This document shows, one piece after another, positions 15,134-25,020 of a stretch of DNA of 64,000 nucleotides. The position numbers and the translations under genes are program-made. The stretch comes from an uncultured bacterium (GTDB lineage: Bacteria; Bacteroidota; Bacteroidia; Bacteroidales; Marinifilaceae), in NCBI GenBank assembly GCA_905216195.1, contig CAJMSX010000003.1:52649-116648 (forward strand), written 5' to 3'. The notes under the pieces were generated by a model. It was not told the origin of the DNA. It made no database searches and saw only the letters and a program-made list of their open reading frames with translations. The first letter of the stretch is position 1. Each line of letters begins with the position of its first letter.

Positions 15134-18100
15134 ATGGCCTTTAGAAAAGATAATAATGCAAATAAGCCTAAGAGCTTTACAAAAATAGCAATCGGTCTGG
15201 CATCTCCTGAGGAAATTCTGGCACATTCCAGCGGACAGGTGTTGAAACCGGAAACTATCAATTATCGTACTTATAAGCCTGAACGCGACGGATTATTTTG
15301 CGAAAGAATTTTCGGTCCGGTAAAAGATTATGAGTGCCATTGCGGAAAATATAAACGTATTCGTTACAAAGGGATTGTCTGTGACCGTTGTGGAGTAGAG
15401 GTGACGGAGAAGAAAGTAAGGCGGGAACGGATGGGACATATTCAGTTGGTCGTACCTGTCGCTCACATCTGGTATTTTAAATCCCTGCCCAATAAGATCG
15501 GTTATTTGTTAGGTTTACCTTCCAAAAAACTGGATTCTGTTATTTATTATGAAAGATATGTGGTCGTAAACCCCGGTATTCTGTCCGAAAGAGGAATCAG
15601 TAAACTGGATTTTCTGACGGAAGAGGAATACATCGATTTAATGGATTCCCTACCCGCGGAAAATCAGCATCTGGACGATGACGACCCCAATAAATTCATT
15701 GCCCGCATGGGAGCGGAGGCTATCGGTATGTTGCTCGAAAGGCTGGATCTGGACGATCTGTCTTATGAATTGCGGCATAAAGCCAATACCGAAACTTCGC
15801 AACAGCGGAAAAACGAGGCGCTGAAGCGCCTGCAAGTGGTGGAAGCATTCCGGGAAAGCAAAGAAATCAATAAGCCGGAATGGATGATCGTCAAGGTACT
15901 GGCTGTTATTCCGCCGGAACTTCGTCCTTTGGTACCTTTGGACGGAGGACGTTTTGCAACTTCGGATTTGAACGATTTGTATCGTCGGGTGATTATCCGG
16001 AATAACCGTTTGAAACGATTGATCGAAATCAAGGCTCCGGATGTGATTTTACGGAATGAAAAGCGAATGTTGCAGGAAGCCGTAGATTCTTTGTTCGATA
16101 ATTCCCGCAAATCCAATGCGGTGAAGATAGAAAATAATCGTCCTTTGAAATCCCTTTCCGACAGCTTGAAAGGAAAACAAGGACGTTTCCGTCAGAATTT
16201 GCTGGGTAAGCGTGTGGATTATTCCGCCCGTTCGGTTATCGTAGTCGGTCCCGACCTGAAAATGCACGAATGCGGTTTGCCGAAAGATATGGCGGCTGAA
16301 TTGTATATGCCTTTTATTATCCGGAAACTGATCGAACGCGGTATCGTCAAAACGGTAAAGAGTGCTAAGAAAATCGTGGACCGCCGCGATCCGGTGGTTT
16401 GGGATATTCTGGAAAACGTACTGAAGGGACATCCGGTGTTGTTGAACCGTGCTCCGACTTTGCACCGTTTGGGTATACAGGCTTTCCAACCGAAATTGAT
16501 CGAAGGAAAAGCCATTCGTCTTCATCCGCTGGCTTGTACCGGATTCAATGCCGACTTCGACGGGGACCAGATGGCGGTTCATCTTCCTTTGGGAAATGAA
16601 GCGATCCTGGAGGCTCAGATTCTGATGTTGTGTGCTCATAACATCCTGAACCCTGCCAACGGAGCCCCTATTACCGTCCCTTCCCAGGATATGGTATTGG
16701 GATTGTATTACATCACCAAACCGAAGAAGGGAGCGAAAGGAGAAGGATTGAGATTCTATTCACCGGAGGAAGTGATTATTGCTCTCAATGAAAAGGCGGT
16801 GGATTTGCATGCGCAGATTCAGGTGAAAATTAACGATATCGATAAGGACGGTAATCCGATCCGTCACATGATCGATACGACGGTAGGCCGTATTATTTTG
16901 AATCAGTATACTCCGAAAAATTTCCCTTACATCAATACCTTGATTACCAAAAAGGCCTTGAGGGATATCATCGGAGACGTATTCAAGAAATGCGGAGTAG
17001 ACGTGACGGCCAAATTTTTGGACGACATTAAAGACCTGGGTTACCGGAAAGCATTCGAGGGAGGACTTTCGTTTAATCTGGAAGATGTAATTGTTCCGGA
17101 CGAAAAGAACGCCCTGTTGCAGGAGGGATATAAGCAGGTGGAAGAAGTAATGAATAACTATAATATGGGATTCATTACCAATAACGAACGTTATAATCAG
17201 ATTATCGATATCTGGACCCATGTCAATGCCAATCTGACTTCTACGCTGATGAAGCAACTGGCTTCTGACAAACAGGGCTTCAATTCGATTTATATGATGC
17301 TCGATTCCGGCGCCCGTGGTTCGCGGGAACAGATCCGTCAGTTGGGCGGGATGCGTGGTTTGATGGCGAAACCCCAGAAGTCGGGGGCTACGGGAGGGCA
17401 GATTATCGAAAACCCGATTTTGGCTAACTTTAAGGAAGGTCTGTCGGTTTTGGAATATTTTATTTCCACCCACGGTGCCCGTAAGGGGTTGGCCGATACG
17501 GCTCTGAAAACGGCGGATGCCGGTTATCTGACCCGCCGGCTGGTAGATGTGGCTAATGACATCACCATTACGGAAGAGGACTGCGGCACATTGAGAGGGG
17601 TAACCATAGCCGCTATTAAAAACAATGAAGAAGTGGTATCCTCCTTGTATGAAAGAATACTGGGACGGGTATCCGTACACGATATTTATCATCCGCATTC
17701 CGGTGAATTGCTGGTGAAGTCGGGAGAGGAAATTACGGAAAACATTGCCGCCTTGATCGAAGATTCTCCGATCGAACGAGTGGAAGTACGTTCTGTATTG
17801 ACCTGTGAAGCGAAGAAGGGGGTATGTGCGAAGTGTTACGGTCGCAACCTGGCTACCGGACGTCTGGTAGAAAAAGGAGAAGCTGTGGGAACGATCGCTG
17901 CCCAGTCCATTGGAGAGCCGGGAACTCAGTTGACTTTGAGAACCTTCCACGTGGGAGGTACCGCAGGAAACATTTCTACCGAAAACTCCATGAAGGCCAA
18001 ATATGACGGTATTGTGGAATTCGAAGAGATGCGTTCCGTAGAGTATACGATGGAGAACGGACAAAAATGCGATGTGGTGGTAGGACGTTTGACTGAGGTA

Positions 18101-19390
18101 CGTATCGTGGACAAGAATACCAATATCGTTTTGGTGTCTCACAATATTCCTTATGGGGCGAAAGTGTTCGTGAAAAACGGTACCGAGGTGAAGAAAGGGG
18201 ATTTGATTTGCGAATGGGATCCGTTCAATGCATTGATTATTACCGAATTCAGTGGTAAGATTGCTACGGAAAATCTGGTTGAAGGAGAAACCTACAAGGA
18301 AGAATCCGATGAAACCACCGGTTTCCGTGAAAAAGTTATCACCGAGTTCAGGGATAAGACCAAAGCTCCTGCTATTCTGATTCTGGATAATAAAGGAAGT
18401 GCAGTGAAGAGCTATAACCTGCCGGTGGGGGCTCACATTGTGGTGAAAGAGGGGGATCTGGTCACTTCCGGTAGCACTATCGTAAAAATACCGAGGGCCG
18501 TTGGAAAGGCAGGTGACATTACGGGAGGTCTTCCGCGTGTTACCGAATTGTTCGAAGCCCGCAATCCGTCTAATCCGGCGGTGGTATCGGAAATCGACGG
18601 AGAGGTGACTTACGGCAAAATCAAACGGGGGAACCGGGAAATTATCGTTACCTCGAAAGCCGGAGAAGTAAAGAAATATCTGGTGTCTTTATCCAAACAG
18701 ATTCTGGTACAGGAAAACGATTATGTACGCGCCGGCACGCCTTTGTCCGACGGAGCCATTACTCCGACCGATATTCTGAACATCGAAGGACCGATCAAGG
18801 TACAGGAGTATATCGTAAACGAGGTACAGGATGTATACCGCATGCAAGGTGTGAAGATCAACGATAAACATTTCGAGATCATTGTCCATCAGATGATGCG
18901 CAAAGTATTGATTCAGGACTCAGGAGATACCCGCTTCCTGGAAAACCAGATAGTGGATAAGACCGAGTTCATGGAAGAAAATGACGAAATGTTCGGCAAA
19001 AAAGTCGTGCTGGATGCCGGGGATTCCGATCGGGTAAAACCGGGACAGATTATCTCTGCCCGAACCCTGCGCGATATCAATTCTCAGTTGAAGCGCCGCG
19101 ATATGAAGATCGTCCAGGCCCGGGATGCCGTCCCGGCCACTTCGGCTCAGGTATTGCAGGGAATTACCCGTGCGGCTTTACAGACTTCCAGTTTCATCTC
19201 CGCAGCTTCTTTCCAGGAAACGACGAAAGTATTGAATGAAGCAGCTATCTACGGTAAAGTGGATCCGCTCGAAGGACTTAAGGAGAATGTCATTTGCGGT
19301 CACTTGATTCCCGTCGGAACCGGAATGAAAGAGTTCCGCGGATTGGTTGTCGGTTCTAAAACGGAAATGGAACGACTGTCCGGCAAATAA
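15134..19390 (+). CDS. rpoC: RNA polymerase subunit beta'
   Basis: Encodes 1,418 residues. The N-terminal zinc-binding cysteines are CHCGKYKRIRYKGIVCDRCG. The catalytic magnesium loop FNADFDGDQMAVHLP and the second zinc cluster (CEAKKGVCAKCYGRN) are present, and the bridge/trigger region (SIGEPGTQLTLRTFHVGG) is intact. It follows rpoB after 73 bases. A strong terminator lies 23 bases after the stop. Confidence 0.98.
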   Translation: MAFRKDNNANKPKSFTKIAIGLASPEEILAHSSGQVLKPETINYRTYKPERDGLFCERIFGPVKDYECHCGKYKRIRYKGIVCDRCGVEVTEKKVRRERMGHIQLVVPVAHIWYFKSLPNKIGYLLGLPSKKLDSVIYYERYVVVNPGILSERGISKLDFLTEEEYIDLMDSLPAENQHLDDDDPNKFIARMGAEAIGMLLERLDLDDLSYELRHKANTETSQQRKNEALKRLQVVEAFRESKEINKPEWMIVKVLAVIPPELRPLVPLDGGRFATSDLNDLYRRVIIRNNRLKRLIEIKAPDVILRNEKRMLQEAVDSLFDNSRKSNAVKIENNRPLKSLSDSLKGKQGRFRQNLLGKRVDYSARSVIVVGPDLKMHECGLPKDMAAELYMPFIIRKLIERGIVKTVKSAKKIVDRRDPVVWDILENVLKGHPVLLNRAPTLHRLGIQAFQPKLIEGKAIRLHPLACTGFNADFDGDQMAVHLPLGNEAILEAQILMLCAHNILNPANGAPITVPSQDMVLGLYYITKPKKGAKGEGLRFYSPEEVIIALNEKAVDLHAQIQVKINDIDKDGNPIRHMIDTTVGRIILNQYTPKNFPYINTLITKKALRDIIGDVFKKCGVDVTAKFLDDIKDLGYRKAFEGGLSFNLEDVIVPDEKNALLQEGYKQVEEVMNNYNMGFITNNERYNQIIDIWTHVNANLTSTLMKQLASDKQGFNSIYMMLDSGARGSREQIRQLGGMRGLMAKPQKSGATGGQIIENPILANFKEGLSVLEYFISTHGARKGLADTALKTADAGYLTRRLVDVANDITITEEDCGTLRGVTIAAIKNNEEVVSSLYERILGRVSVHDIYHPHSGELLVKSGEEITENIAALIEDSPIERVEVRSVLTCEAKKGVCAKCYGRNLATGRLVEKGEAVGTIAAQSIGEPGTQLTLRTFHVGGTAGNISTENSMKAKYDGIVEFEEMRSVEYTMENGQKCDVVVGRLTEVRIVDKNTNIVLVSHNIPYGAKVFVKNGTEVKKGDLICEWDPFNALIITEFSGKIATENLVEGETYKEESDETTGFREKVITEFRDKTKAPAILILDNKGSAVKSYNLPVGAHIVVKEGDLVTSGSTIVKIPRAVGKAGDITGGLPRVTELFEARNPSNPAVVSEIDGEVTYGKIKRGNREIIVTSKAGEVKKYLVSLSKQILVQENDYVRAGTPLSDGAITPTDILNIEGPIKVQEYIVNEVQDVYRMQGVKINDKHFEIIVHQMMRKVLIQDSGDTRFLENQIVDKTEFMEENDEMFGKKVVLDAGDSDRVKPGQIISARTLRDINSQLKRRDMKIVQARDAVPATSAQVLQGITRAALQTSSFISAASFQETTKVLNEAAIYGKVDPLEGLKENVICGHLIPVGTGMKEFRGLVVGSKTEMERLSGK

Positions 19391-19412
19391 ACTAAACTTT
19401 CATTATAACAGG

Positions 19413-19441
19413 AAGGCACCTCTCGGGGTGCCTTTTTTATT
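19413..19441 (+). terminator. Rho-independent terminator after rpoC
   Basis: AAGGCACC (19413-19420) pairs with GGTGCCTT (19427-19434), followed by a run of T residues. It ends the large ribosomal/RNA polymerase operon. Confidence 0.9.
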
Positions 19442-19503
19442 TTTTATTCCGGCTGAATGCAGGCTTTCTTTTCACATTCGATGGTTCTTTGGGGTGAATG
19501 TTG

Positions 19504-19511
19504 TATTTTTG
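19504..19511 (+). promoter_or_regulatory. -7 box for the DUF3467 gene
   Basis: TATTTTTG matches TAnnTTTG and lies 16 bases before the chosen ATG (19527). It supports that start over any upstream one inside the rpoC tail. Confidence 0.55.
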
Positions 19512-19526
19512 TTTAAAATATATTTT

Positions 19527-19841
19527 ATGGAAGAGAAACAAGAACAATTAAACATCGAATTGAATCAGGAGGTAGCTCAGGGTACTTACGCCAACCTCGC
19601 TATCATTTCACATTCCAGTTCCGAGTTCATCCTGGATTTCATACGGATCATGCCGGGGGTTCCTAAAGCGGAAGTGAAGAGCCGGATCATTCTGACGCCT
19701 GAACATGCCAAGCGGCTTTTGCTGGCGCTACAGGATAATATCCGCCAGTTCGAAAAGGGACGAGGGAAAATCAATCTTCCCGAGGAAAATCCTCTTCCCC
19801 CGGTTTTTCCGCTGGATCTGGAGCCTAAAGGGCAGGCTTGA
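19527..19841 (+). CDS. DUF3467 family protein
   Basis: Encodes 104 residues: MEEKQEQLNIELNQEVAQGT, then YANLAIISHSSSEFILDFIR, then ILTPEHAKRLLLALQDNI. This is the DUF3467 pattern found directly after rpoC in many Bacteroidota. There is no signal peptide, so it is cytoplasmic. Its function is unknown; the constant link to rpoC suggests a role in transcription or translation, which is inference. Its last 17 bases overlap tail-to-tail with the histidine kinase gene on the other strand. Confidence 0.88.
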   Translation: MEEKQEQLNIELNQEVAQGTYANLAIISHSSSEFILDFIRIMPGVPKAEVKSRIILTPEHAKRLLLALQDNIRQFEKGRGKINLPEENPLPPVFPLDLEPKGQA

Positions 19842-21216
19842 TCCCTGTGAGAGGTAAACGTATCGTGCTGACAAATCCTTTGGGACGGGCTGCCGTAAAG
19901 GCAATGGTCCCTCCATGCATTTTCACGATCTGGCACACAATATAAAGGCCCAGCCCGTGTTCTCTGCCGGAAAGCATGATGGAATCGGTTTTGCCGTTGC
20001 AAATGGACTCCAATTTTTGCAGGAGAGAGGCTTCCATACTTTGGCCGTTGTCGGAAATGGTTAAGATACAGTATTCTGTTTTTTGTTCCAGTTGCAGGGT
20101 AATGTCGCAGCCTTCCGGGTTGTGGCGGATGCTGTTGAAAAGCAAGTTTGTAATACCTCTTTGCAACAGGTGGGGGTTACCTTCGATCATCAGTTCCTGG
20201 ATGTCCGTTCCGATTTTAATTTCTACGGGGTAACGTTCGTCGGCGTAATTATTGAGAAAGTCGGCCATAATTTCCCGGCAGAATCGCGTCATGTTGAATT
20301 TTTCGCTTTGGGTCAGAAAATCGTCCCGCTCCAAACGGGAAGAAAGATTGAGATCATTGATCAGTTCCCGCAGGTGAACGGCTTGATTGCGGATAATGGC
20401 TGCCTTTTGAGTCACAGGGAGGGGAAGGCTTTCATCTTCGGCTATTTGTCCCGAATAGCCGAGTATGGCGGCTAAAGGGGTACGGATATCGTGGGAAATT
20501 CCGGCCAGCCAGTTTTCTCTGACCGTAGCCCGTTTTTTCAATAAGGCCGAGGTTCGGTTGAGGTAAACCGCTACCTCTGAGAAAGTACCTTTTTCGGGCA
20601 AATGTACCTCCTTTCCGTCAGCAACCTGTTGTATGCTTTTCAGTATAGGCCGTAAGGAGCGAAACATCCGCTTTTCTATCAGGAAAAACAACACTAGAAC
20701 GGTTAATAACTGTATGATATAGGACCAGAAAACAAACCAGGAAAAATTGCGGATGAGGAAAGTCGGAAAATAGGTCGAGAATTTACCGTAACTTCCGACA
20801 GGGAATCCGATTACCAGCAATCCTTCCGGATTTTTTCTGATAAATACGGGATAGTTTTTCAGATAGGACTTCGACATGACCGCCACGTCGCTCAGGTTGT
20901 AGTGAAGAGGAATACTGTCGGGAAGGAAGAGACTCCATTTTACGTTTCCGCTTTCATTGTCGATCAGCATCACCCAAACCTCTTTTTCTTTCAGTATGGA
21001 CTGAATCGGGGGAGCCAGCCGGAAATTGTCGTTTTCTTTGACGAGTTTTCGTTCGATGGCCTTCAGGATCATGGTCGGATGGGAACCCCAGCCGTCTTTA
21101 TGCACAATATAAAGCAATAAAATCAGATAAGTGAGAATTCCCGTTACCAGCATGAGAAGCATCAGGAGCAGACTGCGTCCTATCACCCGGTTCATTAATT
21201 TAGAAAATCCTTTCAT
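19825..21216 (-). CDS. Sensor histidine kinase
   Basis: Encodes 463 residues. A first membrane segment (about residues 12-35) and a second (about 170-195) enclose a periplasmic sensor of some 130 residues, followed by a HAMP-like linker. The phospho-acceptor box is GISHDIRTPLAAILGYSG. The ATPase has the N box LLFNSIRHNP, DNGQSME (G1-like) and HGLGLYIVCQIV (G2). It should phosphorylate the response regulator encoded 10 bases upstream. The target is probably the barrel gene transcribed away from the pair. The signal sensed is unknown. Confidence 0.92.
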   Translation of the reverse strand: MKGFSKLMNRVIGRSLLLMLLMLVTGILTYLILLLYIVHKDGWGSHPTMILKAIERKLVKENDNFRLAPPIQSILKEKEVWVMLIDNESGNVKWSLFLPDSIPLHYNLSDVAVMSKSYLKNYPVFIRKNPEGLLVIGFPVGSYGKFSTYFPTFLIRNFSWFVFWSYIIQLLTVLVLFFLIEKRMFRSLRPILKSIQQVADGKEVHLPEKGTFSEVAVYLNRTSALLKKRATVRENWLAGISHDIRTPLAAILGYSGQIAEDESLPLPVTQKAAIIRNQAVHLRELINDLNLSSRLERDDFLTQSEKFNMTRFCREIMADFLNNYADERYPVEIKIGTDIQELMIEGNPHLLQRGITNLLFNSIRHNPEGCDITLQLEQKTEYCILTISDNGQSMEASLLQKLESICNGKTDSIMLSGREHGLGLYIVCQIVKMHGGTIAFTAARPKGFVSTIRLPLTGIKPAL

Positions 21217-21226
21217 AACCTCTGAA

Positions 21227-21931
21227 TTAAACGATCAGTTTGTAGCCCAGTCCCCGGACAGTGACTAAAGAATCGGGAGCGGACGGATTGATTTCGATTT
21301 TCTCACGGATGCGCCGGATATGGGCCATGAGGGAATTCTCATACCCGTACAGGTTGTCGCCCCAAGCGGAAACACAGAGTGCATCGATGGTGACGATCCG
21401 GTTGGCCGCTTTACTCAAATGGATCAATATGGCGTGTTCTTTGGCGGTTAAGGGAAATACGGCTCCGTCACTTCGGAATACTTCTGCTTTTTCGAAATCG
21501 ATCAGGGCGTGAGCCAGTTGAAGCTGGGATTTTTCATTCTTATAACAACGGCGTAAGATGGCCGTAATTCTCAGTAAAAGCTCCCGAGGAAGAAAGGGTT
21601 TTACCATGTAGTCGTCACCTCCGGCATCTAGACCCGTATACAAATCCTCCGGACGGTCACAGGCCGTCAGAAAGAGAACCGGGATATCGGAGGTTTTCCG
21701 GATTTCTTTCAGGAGGTCATAGCCGCTTCCATCGGGAAGCATCACATCGAGTACGGCTATTTCCGGCATTTCCGATGCCAGGATTTCCAGTGCATTTTTG
21801 ATACTGCCGGCCGTGCAGATAAAATGGAATCCGGCTTCCCGTAGAATACTTTCCGTCATTTTTAACAGTTGCGGTTCGTCGTCTACGAGCAGGATTTTTC
21901 TGTTTTTCAGATAATCGGATGTCATATTCAT
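21227..21931 (-). CDS. OmpR/PhoB-family response regulator
   Basis: Encodes 234 residues. The receiver domain spans about residues 12-125, with VDDEPQ, the phosphorylated Asp in VAVLDVMLPDGSGYD, and Lys in YMVKPFLP. A winged-helix DNA-binding domain follows (FPLTAKEHAILIHLSK; SLMAHIRRIREKIE). It is the first gene of a two-gene operon with the kinase. The four GTAARG repeats in the divergent promoter at 22125-22163 have the spacing used by this family and are its likely binding site. A second in-frame ATG lies six bases in. Confidence 0.93.
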   Translation of the reverse strand: MNMTSDYLKNRKILLVDDEPQLLKMTESILREAGFHFICTAGSIKNALEILASEMPEIAVLDVMLPDGSGYDLLKEIRKTSDIPVLFLTACDRPEDLYTGLDAGGDDYMVKPFLPRELLLRITAILRRCYKNEKSQLQLAHALIDFEKAEVFRSDGAVFPLTAKEHAILIHLSKAANRIVTIDALCVSAWGDNLYGYENSLMAHIRRIREKIEINPSAPDSLVTVRGLGYKLIV

Positions 21932-21945
21932 CGTTGAGGTTTGTA

Positions 21946-21953
21946 CAAAGATA
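21946..21953 (-). promoter_or_regulatory. -7 box for the response regulator/kinase operon
   Basis: Minus-strand TATCTTTG matches TAnnTTTG and lies 15 bases before the first ATG of the response regulator. The leader is therefore very short. Confidence 0.55.
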
Positions 21954-22124
21954 ACTATAATTGTTTTAAATTATCTCCTTTATTCTATATAGGTCCCTTC
22001 CGGAAAGGAGTGAAAGGGAAATAGCGGAAGGGAGGAACGTCCCTGTAAATGCTTGTGAATTAGTTTTCTGTGTAATTGTCCATTGGCATCCTTACCCGGA
22101 GAGAGGGATTGGCGTTTTGAAAAT

Positions 22125-22163
22125 GTAAGGTAAATGTAAGGATGGCGTAAAGTTCAGGTAAGG
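22125..22163 (+). promoter_or_regulatory. Four tandem 11-bp-spaced repeats: probable response-regulator binding site
   Basis: GTAAGG at 22125, GTAAGG at 22136, GTAAAG at 22147 and GTAAGG at 22158 repeat with an exact 11-base period; the first two share the longer unit AAATGTAAGG. The array ends 9 bases before the -7 box at 22173. It covers the -33 region, as expected for an activator of the OmpR/PhoB type binding as tandem dimers. Confidence 0.65.
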
Positions 22164-22172
22164 TAGATGGAA

Positions 22173-22180
22173 TATTTTTG
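22173..22180 (+). promoter_or_regulatory. -7 box for the barrel gene at 22232
   Basis: TATTTTTG matches TAnnTTTG. There is no TTTG at -33; the repeat array occupies that place, which suggests activator dependence. Confidence 0.6.
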
Positions 22181-22231
22181 TATCGAATCCAAAGGGTTTG
22201 AATAGAATTGGTTATATTAAAACGATAAGTC

Positions 22232-24727
22232 ATGAAAGAGTTAATTTTTTTAGTATTGATGTTATGTTCTTTGGGAATGAAAGCGCAGGATTATACGGTA
22301 AAAGGGGTGGTGAAAGATTCCGTCACCGGCGAGCCGGAACCTTATGCGACTATTCAGGTCGTTAGGAAACCCGATTTGAAGAAACCGGTAAAGATGTTGG
22401 TTACAGATGATCAGGGAGGCTTTACTTTTGACCTGGCTTCTCCGGGGACTTATGTTTTTTCCCTGACTTCAGTCGGACGAAAGCCGCTGGTCAAGGAATT
22501 CGGTGTACGAGAGGGTCAAAAGACGGTAGACCTGGGAATTCTTTACATTACGAACGATGTGACTCAGTTATCTGAGGTTGTGGTGAAAACGAAGAAACCT
22601 CTGGTGAAAAACGAGCTGGATAAATTGACTTACAGCGTATCCGAAGACCCGGATTCCAAGACTAGTAATGCGTTGGATATGTTACGGAAAGTGCCACGTA
22701 TCACGGTAGACGGAGAAAATAATATCCGGTTGAACGGAAGTAGCAATTACCGGATTTATATCAATGGAAAACCCTCGAATCTCCTGACGAATAATCCGGG
22801 ACAAATCTTGAGAAGCATGCCCGCCAGCAGCATAAAAAATGTGGAAGTCATCAGTGATCCCGGAGCGAAATACGATGCGGAAGGAGTAGGGGGAATCATC
22901 AATATAGAAATGGGAGGAAGCGGTATGGAAGGCTTTATGGCGACACTGAATGCCGGTGTGAATAATTTCGGCGCTAACGGCGGAATTTATGCGTCCGCTA
23001 AGCTTGGGAAGTTTTCCCTTTCTGCCAATTACGGCTATCAATATATGAAGATACCTGCGAATACGACCCGGACTACCCGGGAAGATTTGACGAATCCCGA
23101 CCGGAAATACCTGTATACGATCCACGATATGCGTCAACGCTTGCCTTTACAATACGGGGTGGTGGAAGCCAGCTATGAAATCGATACGTTCAATCTGATC
23201 AGCCTTTCCGGAAATTTGTACGGGGGGAACGTAAAAGCCAAATTCAATTCCCGGACCTGGATGGAAAGTGCCGAAAAAGAGCCCGTATATGCCTATCATC
23301 AGGACGGAAAAGCCAATACGGATATAGGAGCGCAGACTTTCAGCCTGGATTACCAGCATACGGCCCGACGGAATCGACAGGAACTCTTTACCTTATCGTA
23401 TCGGTTCGACCGTACACCTAAAAATTTCGGTTCGTTTTATTATTTATACGACCTGGAAGGGAATGACCCCTATGTGGAAAGTATCAGCCGCTATCAGAAC
23501 CGGGATAATAAAGCTTCGACGAACGAACATACGTTTCAGGCCGATTATGTGAAACCTTTCCGGCAAATGCATACCCTGGAAGCGGGAATAAAGTATATCT
23601 ACCGGAATAACGACAGCCGGGGGGATTATGAAGTACGCAATTCCGAGGAGGAAAACTGGCGGCCCGATCCCTTGTTGCAGGACGAAGACTACGAACACCT
23701 TCAGCATATTTTGGCCGCTTACACCAGTTATGGCTTAAAATATAAGAAATGGGGCTTCAAAGCCGGGGTCCGGGCAGAGCACACCCTGCAGAAAGTGCAT
23801 TTTCATACGCATGCGGAAGAAAATTTCAATTCGGATTTTACCGATGTAGTGCCTTCTGCTCTGATTGCCTGGCAACCGAGTATGTTCCGGAATGTTCAAT
23901 TGACTTATAATATGCGGATCAGCCGTCCGGGCATTTCTTATTTGAATCCCTTCCGGCAAATCATTACCCCTTCGGATGTCACTTACGGAAATTCTGATTT
24001 GAAATCGGAGAAAAATCATACGCTAGCCTTAAGCTTCAGTAGTTTTTCTCAAAAGTTCAATGTGAACTTAAGTGCCCGGTATAGCTTTACCAATAACAGC
24101 ATCGATCAGTATCAGTTTATCGATGCCGACGGAGTTTTAAATACCACTTACGGAAATATCGGAAACAATCAGTTGGCCGGTGTAACGGCTTTCGTCAACT
24201 GGAATGCTTCTCCTCAAACCCGGGTCTATATGAACGGGGATATACGTTATGAAAAATACAGTAGTAAAAAGGGAGGAACCAATATCTATACAAAGGGAGA
24301 GAGTAAGGACGGAGTGACCGGAAGTATCTACCTGGGAGTCCAGCAAAGTTTTAAATACGGTTTCCGGCTGAGTGCCAACGGGGGATATTTTGCACCATCG
24401 GTTTCTTTACAGGGGAAAGGGATTTCCGCTTATTATTACAGCCTGAGCCTGGATAAATCTTTCCTGAAAGATCGTCTGAATGTGACGCTCAGTAGCAGTA
24501 ACTTCTTCGAAGCGGACCGTACCTATAAAACTTCCACTTCTACTCCTTATTTGCGCACCCGGAGTGAAATACGTATGAAACCCCGGATGTTTGCCCTGAA
24601 TATTTCCTGGCGGATCGGGAATCTCAAGGAAAGAGTCAAAAAAGCGTCCCGCAGTATTAAAAACGACGATTTGAAAAATGTGAAGGAGGAAAATACGATG
24701 GGAACGTCTACAGGCACCAAAATGTAG
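22232..24727 (+). CDS. TonB-dependent-type outer-membrane barrel protein
   Basis: Encodes 831 residues. A signal peptide ends near GMKAQ. A carboxypeptidase-regulatory-like domain spans about residues 20-105 (YTVKGVVKDSVTGEPEPYAT). A plug domain follows (SNALDMLRKVPRITVDGENN; VISDPGAKYDAEGVGGIINI). From about residue 240 a barrel rich in alternating aromatic strands runs to near the end (OMP_b-brl_3 type). The C-terminal 30 residues are charged and not barrel-like. It is probably a receptor or envelope-stress-linked barrel controlled by the divergent two-component pair. The substrate is unknown. Confidence 0.88.
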   Translation: MKELIFLVLMLCSLGMKAQDYTVKGVVKDSVTGEPEPYATIQVVRKPDLKKPVKMLVTDDQGGFTFDLASPGTYVFSLTSVGRKPLVKEFGVREGQKTVDLGILYITNDVTQLSEVVVKTKKPLVKNELDKLTYSVSEDPDSKTSNALDMLRKVPRITVDGENNIRLNGSSNYRIYINGKPSNLLTNNPGQILRSMPASSIKNVEVISDPGAKYDAEGVGGIINIEMGGSGMEGFMATLNAGVNNFGANGGIYASAKLGKFSLSANYGYQYMKIPANTTRTTREDLTNPDRKYLYTIHDMRQRLPLQYGVVEASYEIDTFNLISLSGNLYGGNVKAKFNSRTWMESAEKEPVYAYHQDGKANTDIGAQTFSLDYQHTARRNRQELFTLSYRFDRTPKNFGSFYYLYDLEGNDPYVESISRYQNRDNKASTNEHTFQADYVKPFRQMHTLEAGIKYIYRNNDSRGDYEVRNSEEENWRPDPLLQDEDYEHLQHILAAYTSYGLKYKKWGFKAGVRAEHTLQKVHFHTHAEENFNSDFTDVVPSALIAWQPSMFRNVQLTYNMRISRPGISYLNPFRQIITPSDVTYGNSDLKSEKNHTLALSFSSFSQKFNVNLSARYSFTNNSIDQYQFIDADGVLNTTYGNIGNNQLAGVTAFVNWNASPQTRVYMNGDIRYEKYSSKKGGTNIYTKGESKDGVTGSIYLGVQQSFKYGFRLSANGGYFAPSVSLQGKGISAYYYSLSLDKSFLKDRLNVTLSSSNFFEADRTYKTSTSTPYLRTRSEIRMKPRMFALNISWRIGNLKERVKKASRSIKNDDLKNVKEENTMGTSTGTKM

Positions 24728-25020
24728 GGGGTAGCTGCCGGAAGCATCCGGTAATACTTTGAGGCCGATGAGGCCTATCGAAAAGTCAAACTTTCGGTAG
24801 GCCTCATTTTATTCCAACCGGTGGTTTTCTTCCATTGCCTTACTCGGGGCTGTATGTATTTTAGGCGGAGGGTTGGTAGCCGAAAAAGGGAGCCGTTAGC
24901 GTAAAGAAAATCTCCGGTGGTTGAGACGACCGGGGGATAAAGGGAAAAGAAGCGCCGGGTTTCCGAAACAAAATGAAAGAAACAGAGGTTTAACAGGTAG
25001 ATAAATTAATTTTTCAGGAG
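24728..25020. other. Intergenic region
   Basis: About 290 bases after the barrel gene. Apart from the terminator at 24770 nothing was recognised; the second half is purine-rich with no promoter box. Confidence 0.4.
24770..24812 (+). terminator. Terminator after the barrel gene
   Basis: GAGGCCTATCGAAA (24770-24783) pairs with TTTCGGTAGGCCTC (24792-24805) with one G-U, followed by ATTTTATT. Confidence 0.75.

Noticed and set aside
16760..18436. 558-codon open frame antisense to rpoC
   Set aside because: It is a shadow of the strongly biased rpoC codon use; the composition is not protein-like and rpoC is certain on the other strand.
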